DNA of 64,000 nucleotides from Gillisia sp. UBA3175 (GTDB taxonomy: Bacteria; Bacteroidota; Bacteroidia; Flavobacteriales; Flavobacteriaceae): contig DEXV01000002.1 in NCBI GenBank assembly GCA_002364325.1, forward strand, positions 62,001 to 126,000, read 5' to 3'. Of this stretch, positions 9,691 through 18,812 are shown piece by piece; position 1 is the first letter of the stretch; every line of letters begins with the position of its first letter. The position numbers and the translations under genes are program-made. The notes beneath the pieces were generated by a model. The model was not told the DNA's origin and searched no databases. It was given only the letters and a program-made list of their open reading frames with translations.

Positions 9691-10497
9691 ATGAGAATAT
9701 TAGTTATTGGAGGGGGAAACATGGGATTAACTTACGCAGAAGGCATGTCCAAATCCTTTCTTTTGAACAGACACAAATTAATGATCTTTGATAAATCAGA
9801 AGAATTAATAAAATCCCTAAGAGAACATTCCCACTTTAATGTTTACGACAAAATTGAAGATTGCCTACCTCAAGCTGATGTGGTTTTTTTAGCTGTTAAA
9901 CCTTTTCATTCTGATGTATTATTTAGTGAAATAAAACCACTAATCAATAAGGAGCAGATCTTTGTTTCAATAATGGCTGGTGTAACTATAGATACCATTC
10001 AGACTAGTTTGGATGTAAAAAAAGTGATACGAGCAATGCCAAATTTACCTGCGCAAGTTGGAAAAGGGGTTACTTCTTACACAGAGTCGAAAGAAGTTTC
10101 TAGAATAGAGCTTCTTATGGTTAGAAATTTATTAGATACAACTGGAGAATCTATTAGAGTATCTAGCGAGAATTTTATAGATGCTTCTACAGGAATTTCT
10201 GGAAGTGGTCCTGCATACGTGTTTTATTTCATGCAGTCTATGTTAGAAGCGGCTCAAAAAATGGGCTTTTCTACCAACGATTCTAAAATACTAGTTAGCA
10301 AAACTTTTGAAGGTGCTGTAGAATTATTTAATCAGTCCGACCTTTCCCCAAATACATGGATGGAACGAGTTGCTTCAAAAGGGGGAACTACAAGAGCTGC
10401 ATTAGATTCTATGGAAGATAATAATGTAAAAGAATTAATTAAAGATGCCGCATACGCCGCTTTTGACAGAGCAGTGGAATTAGGTAAAGAGAAATAA
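9691..10497 (+). CDS. proC: Pyrroline-5-carboxylate reductase
   Basis: A 268-residue cytoplasmic enzyme that reduces 1-pyrroline-5-carboxylate to L-proline with NAD(P)H, the last step of proline synthesis. The N-terminus has the Rossmann motif IGGGNMG, and the C-terminal half the family signature GISGSGPAYVFYFM (near residue 170) and KGGTTRAAL. Length is normal for the family. It is the first gene of a proC-proB-proA operon, with 26 bases to proB. Confidence 0.95.
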   Translation: MRILVIGGGNMGLTYAEGMSKSFLLNRHKLMIFDKSEELIKSLREHSHFNVYDKIEDCLPQADVVFLAVKPFHSDVLFSEIKPLINKEQIFVSIMAGVTIDTIQTSLDVKKVIRAMPNLPAQVGKGVTSYTESKEVSRIELLMVRNLLDTTGESIRVSSENFIDASTGISGSGPAYVFYFMQSMLEAAQKMGFSTNDSKILVSKTFEGAVELFNQSDLSPNTWMERVASKGGTTRAALDSMEDNNVKELIKDAAYAAFDRAVELGKEK

Positions 10498-10523
10498 TAA
10501 ACACGAAAATTAAGATCAATAAA

Positions 10524-11294
10524 ATGGAGAAGAAGAGAATTGTTGTAAAAGTTGGTACTAATGTAATGACCAATAAGGACAACAGAATTTTAGGGCCGGT
10601 ATTGAAAAATCTCGTGGAACAAATAGCTACCTTATATGAACAAGATACTATGGTAGTGCTGGTTTCTTCCGGATCTGCAATTGCAGGAAAGGAAATTTTA
10701 GGAGAAATAAGTATTAAAGACGAATCCAAAAGAAGACAAGTATATTCCTCTGTAGGGCAACCTAGAATGATGCGACATTACTACAGTATTTTTCACGATT
10801 ATGGAATGCGATGTGCGCAAGTACTTGCTACCAAAAGGGATTTTAGTCCAGGAATGCATAGGGAGAATATGATAAATTGTTATGAGTCCTTACTTTCTGA
10901 AGGTATTATTCCTATTGCAAATGAAGATGATGCGGTTTCAGTTACTATGTCTATGTTTTCAGATAACGATGAGTTAGCCAGTTTAGTTGCCGAATTAATT
11001 AATGCCGACACCCTAATCATTCTTAGTGATACAGATGGTTTGTACGATGGGAATCCGAGTGATTTAGATACTGTGAAACTGAATAATGTACAGATAGACG
11101 AAAATGTAGAGAAATATGTTCAAGTTTCTGATAAAGGTGAAGGTCAAGGGCGTGGAGGAATGAAGTCTAAAATAAAGATAGCTAAAAGTACGGCTGCTAA
11201 GAATATTCCAACCTACATCGCCAACGGAAAAAGAAAAAATGTGATTTTAGATATTGTAGCCGGCAAACAAGTAGGAACCAAGTTTAGCGTATAA
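10524..11294 (+). CDS. proB: Glutamate 5-kinase (short form without PUA domain)
   Basis: A 256-residue amino-acid kinase that phosphorylates L-glutamate to gamma-glutamyl phosphate, the committed step of proline synthesis. Visible signatures are VVKVGTNVM at the N-terminus, the Gly/Ser loop LVSSGSAIAGK, the nucleotide region LSDTDGLYDGNP and GRGGMKSKI near residue 210. The usual C-terminal RNA-binding-like PUA domain of about 100 residues is absent, as in several Bacteroidota and eukaryotic forms. It sits between proC and proA; ProB and ProA are expected to cooperate because the intermediate is labile. Confidence 0.93.
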   Translation: MEKKRIVVKVGTNVMTNKDNRILGPVLKNLVEQIATLYEQDTMVVLVSSGSAIAGKEILGEISIKDESKRRQVYSSVGQPRMMRHYYSIFHDYGMRCAQVLATKRDFSPGMHRENMINCYESLLSEGIIPIANEDDAVSVTMSMFSDNDELASLVAELINADTLIILSDTDGLYDGNPSDLDTVKLNNVQIDENVEKYVQVSDKGEGQGRGGMKSKIKIAKSTAAKNIPTYIANGKRKNVILDIVAGKQVGTKFSV

Positions 11295-11341
11295 AATTAC
11301 TGTATTATAAATAATTATTAAACGTTTTAAAGAGAGATAAA

Positions 11342-12541
11342 ATGAAGTTGATAAAAACAGAAATAAAGAATAATGTGCTTAAAGCCATGATCCGAATTTT
11401 GGATTCGAAGCGTATGCATATCATAGAAGCAAATAAAAAAGATCTGGACGCCTTTGGAGAAAAACAAGGAGCCATGTACGACCGACTTATCGTAAATGAT
11501 AAAAAGGTAGATGGAATGATCCAATCCATTAAAGAAGTAATGGCGCAGGAAGATCCAGTAGGAAAAACCATTTCTCACAGAGTATTGGAAAGCGGATTGG
11601 ATATTACCAATAAAACAGCACCCTTTGGAAACATTCTAATTATATATGAATCCAGACCAGATGTAACTATAGAAGCTGCGGTTCTGGCTTTTAAAGCAAA
11701 TAATAAGATCTATTTAAAAGGTGGAAAAGAAGCAATTAATAGCAACAAAATATTAGAAGAATGCTGGCATGAAGCTTTAGCCGAAAATGAATTAGAAACT
11801 AATTGGATAGAGCTTTTACATTTAAACAGAGAGGAAACTCAAGAGTTCTTGAAAAATCCTCCAGTACAATTAGATCTTATAGTGCCTCGTGGAGGAGAAC
11901 GTTTGATAGGTTTTGTAAAGGAACATGCAACAGGAGCTGTTCTTGTTAGTGGTAGAGGAAATAACTTTTTATATGTTTCCGAAAACGCCGATTTTGAAAC
12001 TGCAAAAAAAGTGATCTTGAATGCTAAGACAGATAAAATATCGGGTTGTAATGCATTGGATAAGGTATTGGTAGATCAAAATTTACCGGAGTATGAATCC
12101 AGATTAAAAGAGCTTCAAAAATTATTGAAGGATCACGATGTAGAGATTCTTGTAGATGATAAGATCTCAGAAGTATTAAATTCAGAAGAAAAGTTAACAA
12201 ATGAAGATACTTGGTATGAAGAATTTTTAGCTATGAAAATTGTAGTTGGAAATGTTAATGGGATGGAAAGTGCTATAGATAAGATTAATAAATATTCTGG
12301 CGGCCACTCTGCAGTGATCATAACTAAGGATAAGAACGAGGCGATAGAATTTATGGAGCAAGTAGATAGCGCTGCCGTGTATCACAATGCCTCTACCCGC
12401 TTTACAGATGGCGGACAAATGGGGGTTGGAGCAGAACTTGCCATTAGTACAGATAAATTACACCACCGCGGGCCTCTAGGACTTAAGCAGTTAGTTACCA
12501 ATAAATATTATGTATTGGGTAATGGGCATATTAGAGAATAA
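11342..12541 (+). CDS. proA: Gamma-glutamyl phosphate reductase
   Basis: A 399-residue NADPH-dependent enzyme of the aldehyde dehydrogenase superfamily. It reduces gamma-glutamyl phosphate to glutamate semialdehyde, which cyclises to the ProC substrate. The likely catalytic cysteine is Cys236 in SGCNALDK. The motif IVPRGGERLIGF is the family's conserved segment, and FTDGGQMGVGAELAISTDKL near the C-terminus is typical of ProA. It starts 47 bases after proB and ends before a strong terminator, so it closes the proline operon. Confidence 0.95.
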   Translation: MKLIKTEIKNNVLKAMIRILDSKRMHIIEANKKDLDAFGEKQGAMYDRLIVNDKKVDGMIQSIKEVMAQEDPVGKTISHRVLESGLDITNKTAPFGNILIIYESRPDVTIEAAVLAFKANNKIYLKGGKEAINSNKILEECWHEALAENELETNWIELLHLNREETQEFLKNPPVQLDLIVPRGGERLIGFVKEHATGAVLVSGRGNNFLYVSENADFETAKKVILNAKTDKISGCNALDKVLVDQNLPEYESRLKELQKLLKDHDVEILVDDKISEVLNSEEKLTNEDTWYEEFLAMKIVVGNVNGMESAIDKINKYSGGHSAVIITKDKNEAIEFMEQVDSAAVYHNASTRFTDGGQMGVGAELAISTDKLHHRGPLGLKQLVTNKYYVLGNGHIRE

Positions 12542-12851
12542 GTTTAAATACAATTTTTTAAAATATAAAGAGGCGCCAAATGGCGCCTCTTTTTTAATAT
12601 CTAAAATAATCTAATTCTTGATTACCCTTACATAATGAAAATAAGCAATATATCTTAAATAGAATTAAAAATGTCTTCAAACTTGATAAGAAAATTCTTA
12701 ACAAAATTATTTTAAGTCAATATTAACAACTTATTAAAGAAATGTAAATTTTGATTCAAAATCCAAAATGATAATTGGATTAGTATAAAATGGTGTAACA
12801 TTTGATAATTGTGTAAGTCTAATTCGTGTAAATTAAAATAAACCCTATTTA
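12542..12851. other. Intergenic region between proA and the M61 peptidase
   Basis: Apart from the proA terminator at its left end, this 310-base AT-rich stretch shows no gene. A near-match to the -7 element, TA-ACA-TTTG with three instead of two spacer bases, lies about 55 bases before the next start codon and could be its promoter. Confidence 0.35.
12567..12595 (+). terminator. Intrinsic terminator of the proline operon
   Basis: An 11-bp GC-rich stem (12567-12577 with 12582-12592) with loop AAAT is followed by a T-run. It lies 26 bases after the proA stop codon. Confidence 0.92.
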
Positions 12852-14729
12852 ATGAAGAAATTACTATATTCCATAGCACTTCTAAGTGTGGCTTTTGGAT
12901 GTAAAACTCCCCAAAGTATAAATACCACGACTGATGATAGAACTGTGGTGAATCTGGATCTCGTAAATATTAAAGAAGATCGCGTAAAGGTTACTATAGA
13001 TCCTGGAAAATTCACTACTTCTGAAGTTACTTTTTATATTCCCAAAACAGTTCCTGGAACTTATTCTATAGATAACTACGGACAGTTCATAGAAAATTTT
13101 AAGGCCTTAGATTATCTGGGTGCTCAACTTTTGTTTGTTAAGACAGATGAGAATTCTTGGAAGATTGAGAATGCTGAAAATCTTGATAAGATTACTTATT
13201 TGGTTAACGATACCTTTGATATAGAGGGTGAAAAAGGTGTTTTTTCTCCAACAGGATCAAATATAGATGCTAACAAGAACATGCTTTTAAACTTGCATGC
13301 TTTTGTAGGTTATTTTTCTGAACTTAAGGAAAAACCATACCAGCTCATTATTAGTAGACCCAATGAACTTTATGGAAGTACTTCTTTACCTTTAGCAGAA
13401 TCGGTTAAATTGGATGATCTACCAAATTCGAAGAAAGATATTTATTTAGCTAAACGCTATTTTGACATTGTAGATAGCCCCATCATGTATTCCAAACCAG
13501 ACACGGCTTATGTAAATGTGGAAGGTATAAAAGTATTACTATCTGTATATTCTCCAACAAATGTACACAGTGCAAAAAGCATTAAACCACAAATTGAAAC
13601 TATGATCGCTGCTCAAAAGCGATTTTTAGGCAAAATAGACAATACAGCTAACTACTCTATTTTATTGTACTTGGCAGATCCTTCAAAATTAGATGCTAAA
13701 GGTTTTGGAGCCCTAGAGCACCATACTTCTACAGTAGTGGTTTTACCTGAGACTATGCCAATTGAAACTCTTAATCAGTCTATGACAGATGTTGTGTCTC
13801 ATGAATTCTTTCATATACTCACCCCATTAAATGTGCATTCTAACGAAATTCATTATTTCGATTATAACCAACCTAAAATGTCTCAACATTTATGGATGTA
13901 TGAGGGAGTAACCGAATATTTCGCGAATCTTTTTCAGGTGAATCAAGGCCTTATAGATAATCAGGAGTTTTACGACAGAACAGCTTCTAAAATTGAGTCG
14001 GCAAGGAGTTTTAACGATAGCATTCCATTTACCTTGATGAGTAAGAATATCCTTGAAGAGCCATATAAAGGAGATTATTACAATGTATACTTAAAAGGTG
14101 CATTAATTGGAATGTCTTTAGATCTAAGACTTCGAGAACTTAGTAATGGAGAAATGGGGATCTTAGATCTTATGAAAAAACTAAGTGAAAAATATGGAAA
14201 AGATAAGCCTTTCGAGGATGATCAATTAATCCCGACAATTGTATCTCTTACCTACCCAGAAATACAAAATTTCTTTGATACGTATGTTACTGGAACCACT
14301 CCTATTCCCTATGATAAATTCTTAGGTAAAGCTGGAGTTACTTTAACTACAGCAGAAAGTCCTACAGGTTTTTTTCTAGACGGACAGGTACCTTATATCG
14401 ATGGAAATCCGGAAAATATGAAGTTGTTCTTTAGAAAAGGGATCACCTTAAATTCGTTTTTAACCAATCTTGGAGTTAAGAATGGCGATATTATTAAAGA
14501 AATTAACGGGAAGGCATATAATATCCAGAATGTGTATGATCTTGTAATGACTTCTCAATCCTGGAAAGATGGGGAAGATGTAAGTATGATCTTGGAAAGA
14601 AATGATGAAGAGATCACGCTAAATGGAAAAATCACCCTTCCTACTGTAAAGAAAAACACCATTGTAGAAATGGATCTTCCAGAATCAGATCCAAGAGTGA
14701 AAATTAGAACGGCCTGGTTAAAAAGCTAA
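12852..14729 (+). CDS. M61-family peptidase with PDZ domain, lipoprotein
   Basis: A 625-residue protein with a lipoprotein signal ending at Cys17 (LSVAFGC). No acidic residues follow the cysteine, so a periplasmic membrane anchor is more likely than surface export. The middle contains the zinc motif HEFFH (residues 317-321), with a downstream WMYEGVTEYFANLF supplying the third ligand as in M61 glycyl aminopeptidases. A C-terminal PDZ-like domain covers about residues 510-605. M61 enzymes clip N-terminal residues, often Gly or Ala, from peptides; the exact specificity here is unknown. The gene is alone between two terminators. Confidence 0.88.
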   Translation: MKKLLYSIALLSVAFGCKTPQSINTTTDDRTVVNLDLVNIKEDRVKVTIDPGKFTTSEVTFYIPKTVPGTYSIDNYGQFIENFKALDYLGAQLLFVKTDENSWKIENAENLDKITYLVNDTFDIEGEKGVFSPTGSNIDANKNMLLNLHAFVGYFSELKEKPYQLIISRPNELYGSTSLPLAESVKLDDLPNSKKDIYLAKRYFDIVDSPIMYSKPDTAYVNVEGIKVLLSVYSPTNVHSAKSIKPQIETMIAAQKRFLGKIDNTANYSILLYLADPSKLDAKGFGALEHHTSTVVVLPETMPIETLNQSMTDVVSHEFFHILTPLNVHSNEIHYFDYNQPKMSQHLWMYEGVTEYFANLFQVNQGLIDNQEFYDRTASKIESARSFNDSIPFTLMSKNILEEPYKGDYYNVYLKGALIGMSLDLRLRELSNGEMGILDLMKKLSEKYGKDKPFEDDQLIPTIVSLTYPEIQNFFDTYVTGTTPIPYDKFLGKAGVTLTTAESPTGFFLDGQVPYIDGNPENMKLFFRKGITLNSFLTNLGVKNGDIIKEINGKAYNIQNVYDLVMTSQSWKDGEDVSMILERNDEEITLNGKITLPTVKKNTIVEMDLPESDPRVKIRTAWLKS

Positions 14730-14749
14730 AGTTTTAAAATTAAGCATTA

Positions 14750-14836
14750 GAGGTTACAATAATAGTAAAGATGCTATAGTTCCTAAATAAAGGATTTATA
14801 TATCTATAAAAACTATGATTTTAACCTCTTTTTTTG
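14750..14836 (+). terminator. Structured terminator after the M61 peptidase gene
   Basis: AGAGGTTA (14750-14757) pairs perfectly with TAACCTCT (14822-14829), followed by a T-run to 14835. Inside the long loop ATAGTT (14777-14782) pairs with AACTAT (14812-14817), giving a nested stem. It begins 20 bases after the stop codon. The long loop is unusual for a simple terminator. Confidence 0.5.
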
Positions 14837-14972
14837 TTTTCCAGTTAAGTATTTCGTCATAAAAGATCATATAAATATATTCCCATAATATGGCAAGCTT
14901 ATAAGGTGAAATGCCAATTATTAAAAAGCTCTTTGTAAATTGGTTCTATATAAAAAATTTATTTACAAAAGA

Positions 14973-16976
14973 ATGGAGATTCCTATTTTAAAAGATATCG
15001 TAATAATTTTAGGGCTTTCCATCTTTATAATTTTATTATTTCAGAAGATTAAGGTTCCTTCCTTATTAGGTTTTTTACTGGCTGGAATTATAGTAGGACC
15101 TTATGCTTTTAATTTAATTAGTTCTCAGCATGAAGTGGAACTCCTTTCTGAGATTGGAATAATCTTTTTATTATTCATTATCGGAATAGAACTTTCCCTA
15201 AAAGGGATGGCAGCCATTAAGAAAATAATTATTTTAGGAGGTGGTCTACAGGTTGGTGGTACCATTCTCCTAACAACTTTTCTAGCAAATATTATTGGAA
15301 TCCCTTTAAATACAGCCATATTTATTGGATTTCTATTTTCCTTAAGCAGTACAGCAATTGTATTAAAGATCTTACAAGAAAAAGGAGAGGTCACTTCGCC
15401 ACATGGGAGGATCACCTTAGCGATCTTGATATTTCAAGACATCGTGGTTGTACCTATGATGTTGTTAACTCCATTACTTACAGGACAAGATGAGAATATT
15501 TGGAATACCCTGGGTATTCTACTAATTAAAATAGTAGGTGTTTTAATCCTCATTTATTTGTTAGCTATTTATATAGTCCCTAAGATTTTTGAAGTAGTAG
15601 TTAAATCTAAGAATAGGGAATTATTTATTTTAACCACTATTGTGTTTTGTTTTTCGGTGGCATGGCTAACCTCAGCCATTGGACTTTCTTTAGCATTAGG
15701 AGCTTTTTTTGCGGGCTTGATCATTTCAGAATCAGATTATAGTCATCAAGCAACTGCGAATGTTTTACCCTTCAGAGAGATTTTTATCAGTTTCTTTTTT
15801 ATCTCGGTAGGCTCATTACTGAATCTGGATTTTTTCTTCAATAATTTCATTTACATAATACTTCTAGCTCTTGCTGTTATTTTATTGAAGATGTTAATAA
15901 TTTCAATCACGGTAATAACTTTAAGATATCCTGCTCGAACTATGTTCTTAACGGTATTCTCTATATTTCAGGTAGGGGAATTTTCTTTATTATTATCTAC
16001 TGTAGGTTTAGAAAATGGCTTATTACCAACCAATATTTATCAATATTTTTTAGCGATCTCAATAATTACAATGGCTCTCACGCCATTTTTAATGAACTAC
16101 GCCCCTAAACTCACTTATTTTCTATTGAAAATTCCTATTCCAAAGCCTATAAGAAGACGATTGATTAATTTTCATAATATTCAATTACAAAATCACTCAA
16201 ATATTGAAGAACTCAAGGATCACTTAGTAATTATTGGTTACGGCATTAATGGCAGAAATATTTCTAAAGCAGCTAAAAGTACCAACATACCTTATGTGAT
16301 TGTAGATCTGGAACAAGAGCCCTTCCTGGAAGCAAAGAAAAACAACGAACCAATTGTATTTGGAGATGCTACCAATCCGGTTATTCTTAAACACATTCAT
16401 ATACAAGAAGCCCGGGTAGTTGTAATTGCGATTTCCGATCCCGATGCTACTAAAAAGATCATTGACGAAGTAAGGAGTTATTCTAAAACTGCTTTTATAA
16501 TTGTGCGAACGAGATATGTAAAAGAAATTGCTGAAAATTTAAGGCTTGGTGCAGATGAAGTAATTCCAGAAGAATTTGAAACTTCTATAGAAATATTCAG
16601 TAGAGTTTTAAGGAAATATTTAATTCCGCATGATGAAATTCAGGATTTCATAAACCAATTAAGGTCTTCAGACTACGAGATGTTAACAACCTTAAAAGTT
16701 GGACCTCACACACCATCCTATCAGCATTTAAACATTCCCAATAAGGATATAGTTACTTTAAGCGTTCAACAAGGTGCTAATGCAGTAGTAGAAAAAACTA
16801 TTGAAGAAGCTGAAATTGGAAAGAAATTCGGGGTAACAATACTGGCCATAAGGCGCGACAATCATTATTTAACTGAAATCTCCCCAAAAACTCTCATTAA
16901 ACAGGGCGATCTACTATATCTATACGGAGCTCCCTCCAATATCAATAATCTTAATAAAGCGCTCTCCATACAATAA
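14973..16976 (+). CDS. Monovalent cation:proton antiporter (CPA2) with TrkA domains
   Basis: From the ATG at 14973 the protein has 667 residues; an upstream TTG at 14940 is possible but less likely. About twelve hydrophobic segments at residues 5-380 form the Na+/H+ exchanger fold of the KefB/KefC/GerN class, with LLFIIGIELSL and SLSSTAIVLKIL as family motifs. Next comes a TrkA-N (RCK) nucleotide-binding domain (VIIGYGINGRNI, then a Rossmann fold) and a TrkA-C domain at the C-terminus. It probably exchanges K+ or Na+ for protons across the inner membrane, gated by a nucleotide. Lack of a KefF/KefG partner argues against a strict glutathione-gated KefC role. Confidence 0.88.
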   Translation: MEIPILKDIVIILGLSIFIILLFQKIKVPSLLGFLLAGIIVGPYAFNLISSQHEVELLSEIGIIFLLFIIGIELSLKGMAAIKKIIILGGGLQVGGTILLTTFLANIIGIPLNTAIFIGFLFSLSSTAIVLKILQEKGEVTSPHGRITLAILIFQDIVVVPMMLLTPLLTGQDENIWNTLGILLIKIVGVLILIYLLAIYIVPKIFEVVVKSKNRELFILTTIVFCFSVAWLTSAIGLSLALGAFFAGLIISESDYSHQATANVLPFREIFISFFFISVGSLLNLDFFFNNFIYIILLALAVILLKMLIISITVITLRYPARTMFLTVFSIFQVGEFSLLLSTVGLENGLLPTNIYQYFLAISIITMALTPFLMNYAPKLTYFLLKIPIPKPIRRRLINFHNIQLQNHSNIEELKDHLVIIGYGINGRNISKAAKSTNIPYVIVDLEQEPFLEAKKNNEPIVFGDATNPVILKHIHIQEARVVVIAISDPDATKKIIDEVRSYSKTAFIIVRTRYVKEIAENLRLGADEVIPEEFETSIEIFSRVLRKYLIPHDEIQDFINQLRSSDYEMLTTLKVGPHTPSYQHLNIPNKDIVTLSVQQGANAVVEKTIEEAEIGKKFGVTILAIRRDNHYLTEISPKTLIKQGDLLYLYGAPSNINNLNKALSIQ

Positions 16977-17097
16977 CATATCATCATTTCATTCTAAGTC
17001 AAATAATTATTGGTGAATGTTAAAGTATTATTATCGGTCATTGTCCGTATTACATTAAAAATATATATTTATTTTTTAATATAATTAGAAACATACC

Positions 17098-18768
17098 ATG
17101 TCTATACTACCCGAAAACCTTCAGCGTTATCAGAAATTTATTGGATTTATGCTGAAATATTGGAATAGCGATCTATTGGTGAAAACTGCCTCTACTGCCC
17201 TAAATGAAGATGATAAGGATGAGGATTATACAGGAGAATATGATCAAAGTCCGGAAGAATTGGTAGAAGACCTCAAAAATATGGGGCCAACTTATATAAA
17301 ACTTGGCCAATTGCTTTCCACGAGACCAGATCTATTACCCGATGCATATTTACAAGCTTTGGCAAGCCTTCAGGATGACGTACCACCAATAGAATATAGT
17401 ATAGTTCAGGAAATTGTAGAAGAGGAAATTGGAGAGCGAATTTCTAAAGCTTTTAGTGCTTTCGATGAGAAACCTCTTGCAAGTGCTTCAATAGGTCAGG
17501 TTCATAAAGCTACATTACGGTCTGGAAAATTAGTTGCGGTTAAAATTCAGCGTCCGGGAATAAGAAAAAAATTTCTAGCAGATTTGGATACTTTGAAAGA
17601 ACTGGCAGAATTTGCCGTAAAGCATACAGAAGTTGCTAAGAAATATGCCTTTGATAATGTGTTGGCAGAACTAAGACATATTCTTTTACAAGAGTTAGAT
17701 TATAATAGAGAAGCCCAAAACCTATTAACTTTAGGGAAAAACCTAGCCGAATTTAAAAATCTCACTGTACCTCAACCAATTTTAGATTATTCGACTTCCA
17801 AGGTTCTTACCATGGATTATATTCAAGGTAAAAAAATAACCTCTATTTCACCCATGAAGAAACTAGAGAACGATCTTGGACCTTTGGTAGATGAACTGGT
17901 GGAGGCTTATTTAAAACAAATTATTACAGATGGCTTTGTTCATGCAGATCCCCATCCCGGAAACATTCATATTACCAGTCAAAATCAAATAGCGCTAATA
18001 GATCTTGGAATGGTTGCGAAATTCACGCCCAATATTCAGGAAAAATTATTGCAGTTGCTAATAGCCTTAAGTCAAGAGAATGGAGAAGCCGCGGCAGATG
18101 TGCTGCTAAACATGAGTGAGATCACAGAGAATTCTAACATAAAAAACTTTAGAAAGAGCATTAATCAGCTTATTATGGACAGCCAAGTGAATATGGCAAA
18201 GGACATGGAAACTGGTAGATTGCTTATCCAAATGAACCGATTAGCTGCAGATAATGGAATTTTGATAAGTGTAGAGGTAAACATACTTGGAAAGATCTTT
18301 TTAAATATGGATCAGATAATTGCTGTTCTAGATCCAGAATTCGACCTAAAAAAAGCAATTAGAAAACATGTGCATAAAATGATGCGGGCTAAAATGTATA
18401 AGGAACTTAAGCCTGAAAATCTCTTCTCTGTTGCATTAGAAACGAAAAAATTAGCAGAACATCTTCCAGAACGATTAAACAAGATATCGGAAAATTTGGC
18501 TAATAATGAGTTTAAGATAAAGGTTGATGCTATAGATCAGCAGCGATTTACAGATGGATTTCAGAAGGTGGCAAATAGAATTACTTTGGGACTTATTATA
18601 GCAGCCATGATAGTTGGCGCCGCAATGCTAATGAGAGTGCCTTCCACCTTTAGAATTTTTGGGTATCCTGGAATCGCTATTATTTTCTTTATGATCGCTG
18701 CTTTTGGTGGGTTGTTTTTGAGTTATGTGATTATTTTTAAAGATGAAGGTTTTAAGTTTAAAAAATAA
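17098..18768 (+). CDS. UbiB/ABC1-family atypical kinase
   Basis: A 556-residue membrane-associated protein kinase-like protein. Characteristic motifs are the N-terminal LGQLLSTRPDLLP, the A-rich loop ASASIGQVH that replaces the usual glycine-rich loop, the nucleotide-binding lysine in VAVKIQRPG, HADPHPGN as catalytic segment, and IDLGMV as the DFG equivalent. Two hydrophobic segments near residues 495-550 anchor the C-terminus. Family members support quinone biosynthesis and lipid homeostasis, probably through ATPase activity. Most Bacteroidota use menaquinone, so a role specific to ubiquinone is doubtful. It starts 121 bases after the antiporter gene. Confidence 0.9.
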   Translation: MSILPENLQRYQKFIGFMLKYWNSDLLVKTASTALNEDDKDEDYTGEYDQSPEELVEDLKNMGPTYIKLGQLLSTRPDLLPDAYLQALASLQDDVPPIEYSIVQEIVEEEIGERISKAFSAFDEKPLASASIGQVHKATLRSGKLVAVKIQRPGIRKKFLADLDTLKELAEFAVKHTEVAKKYAFDNVLAELRHILLQELDYNREAQNLLTLGKNLAEFKNLTVPQPILDYSTSKVLTMDYIQGKKITSISPMKKLENDLGPLVDELVEAYLKQIITDGFVHADPHPGNIHITSQNQIALIDLGMVAKFTPNIQEKLLQLLIALSQENGEAAADVLLNMSEITENSNIKNFRKSINQLIMDSQVNMAKDMETGRLLIQMNRLAADNGILISVEVNILGKIFLNMDQIIAVLDPEFDLKKAIRKHVHKMMRAKMYKELKPENLFSVALETKKLAEHLPERLNKISENLANNEFKIKVDAIDQQRFTDGFQKVANRITLGLIIAAMIVGAAMLMRVPSTFRIFGYPGIAIIFFMIAAFGGLFLSYVIIFKDEGFKFKK

Positions 18769-18812
18769 TTATCTTGAAACCTTTAATATAGCTTCAATTT
18801 AAATAACCATTT

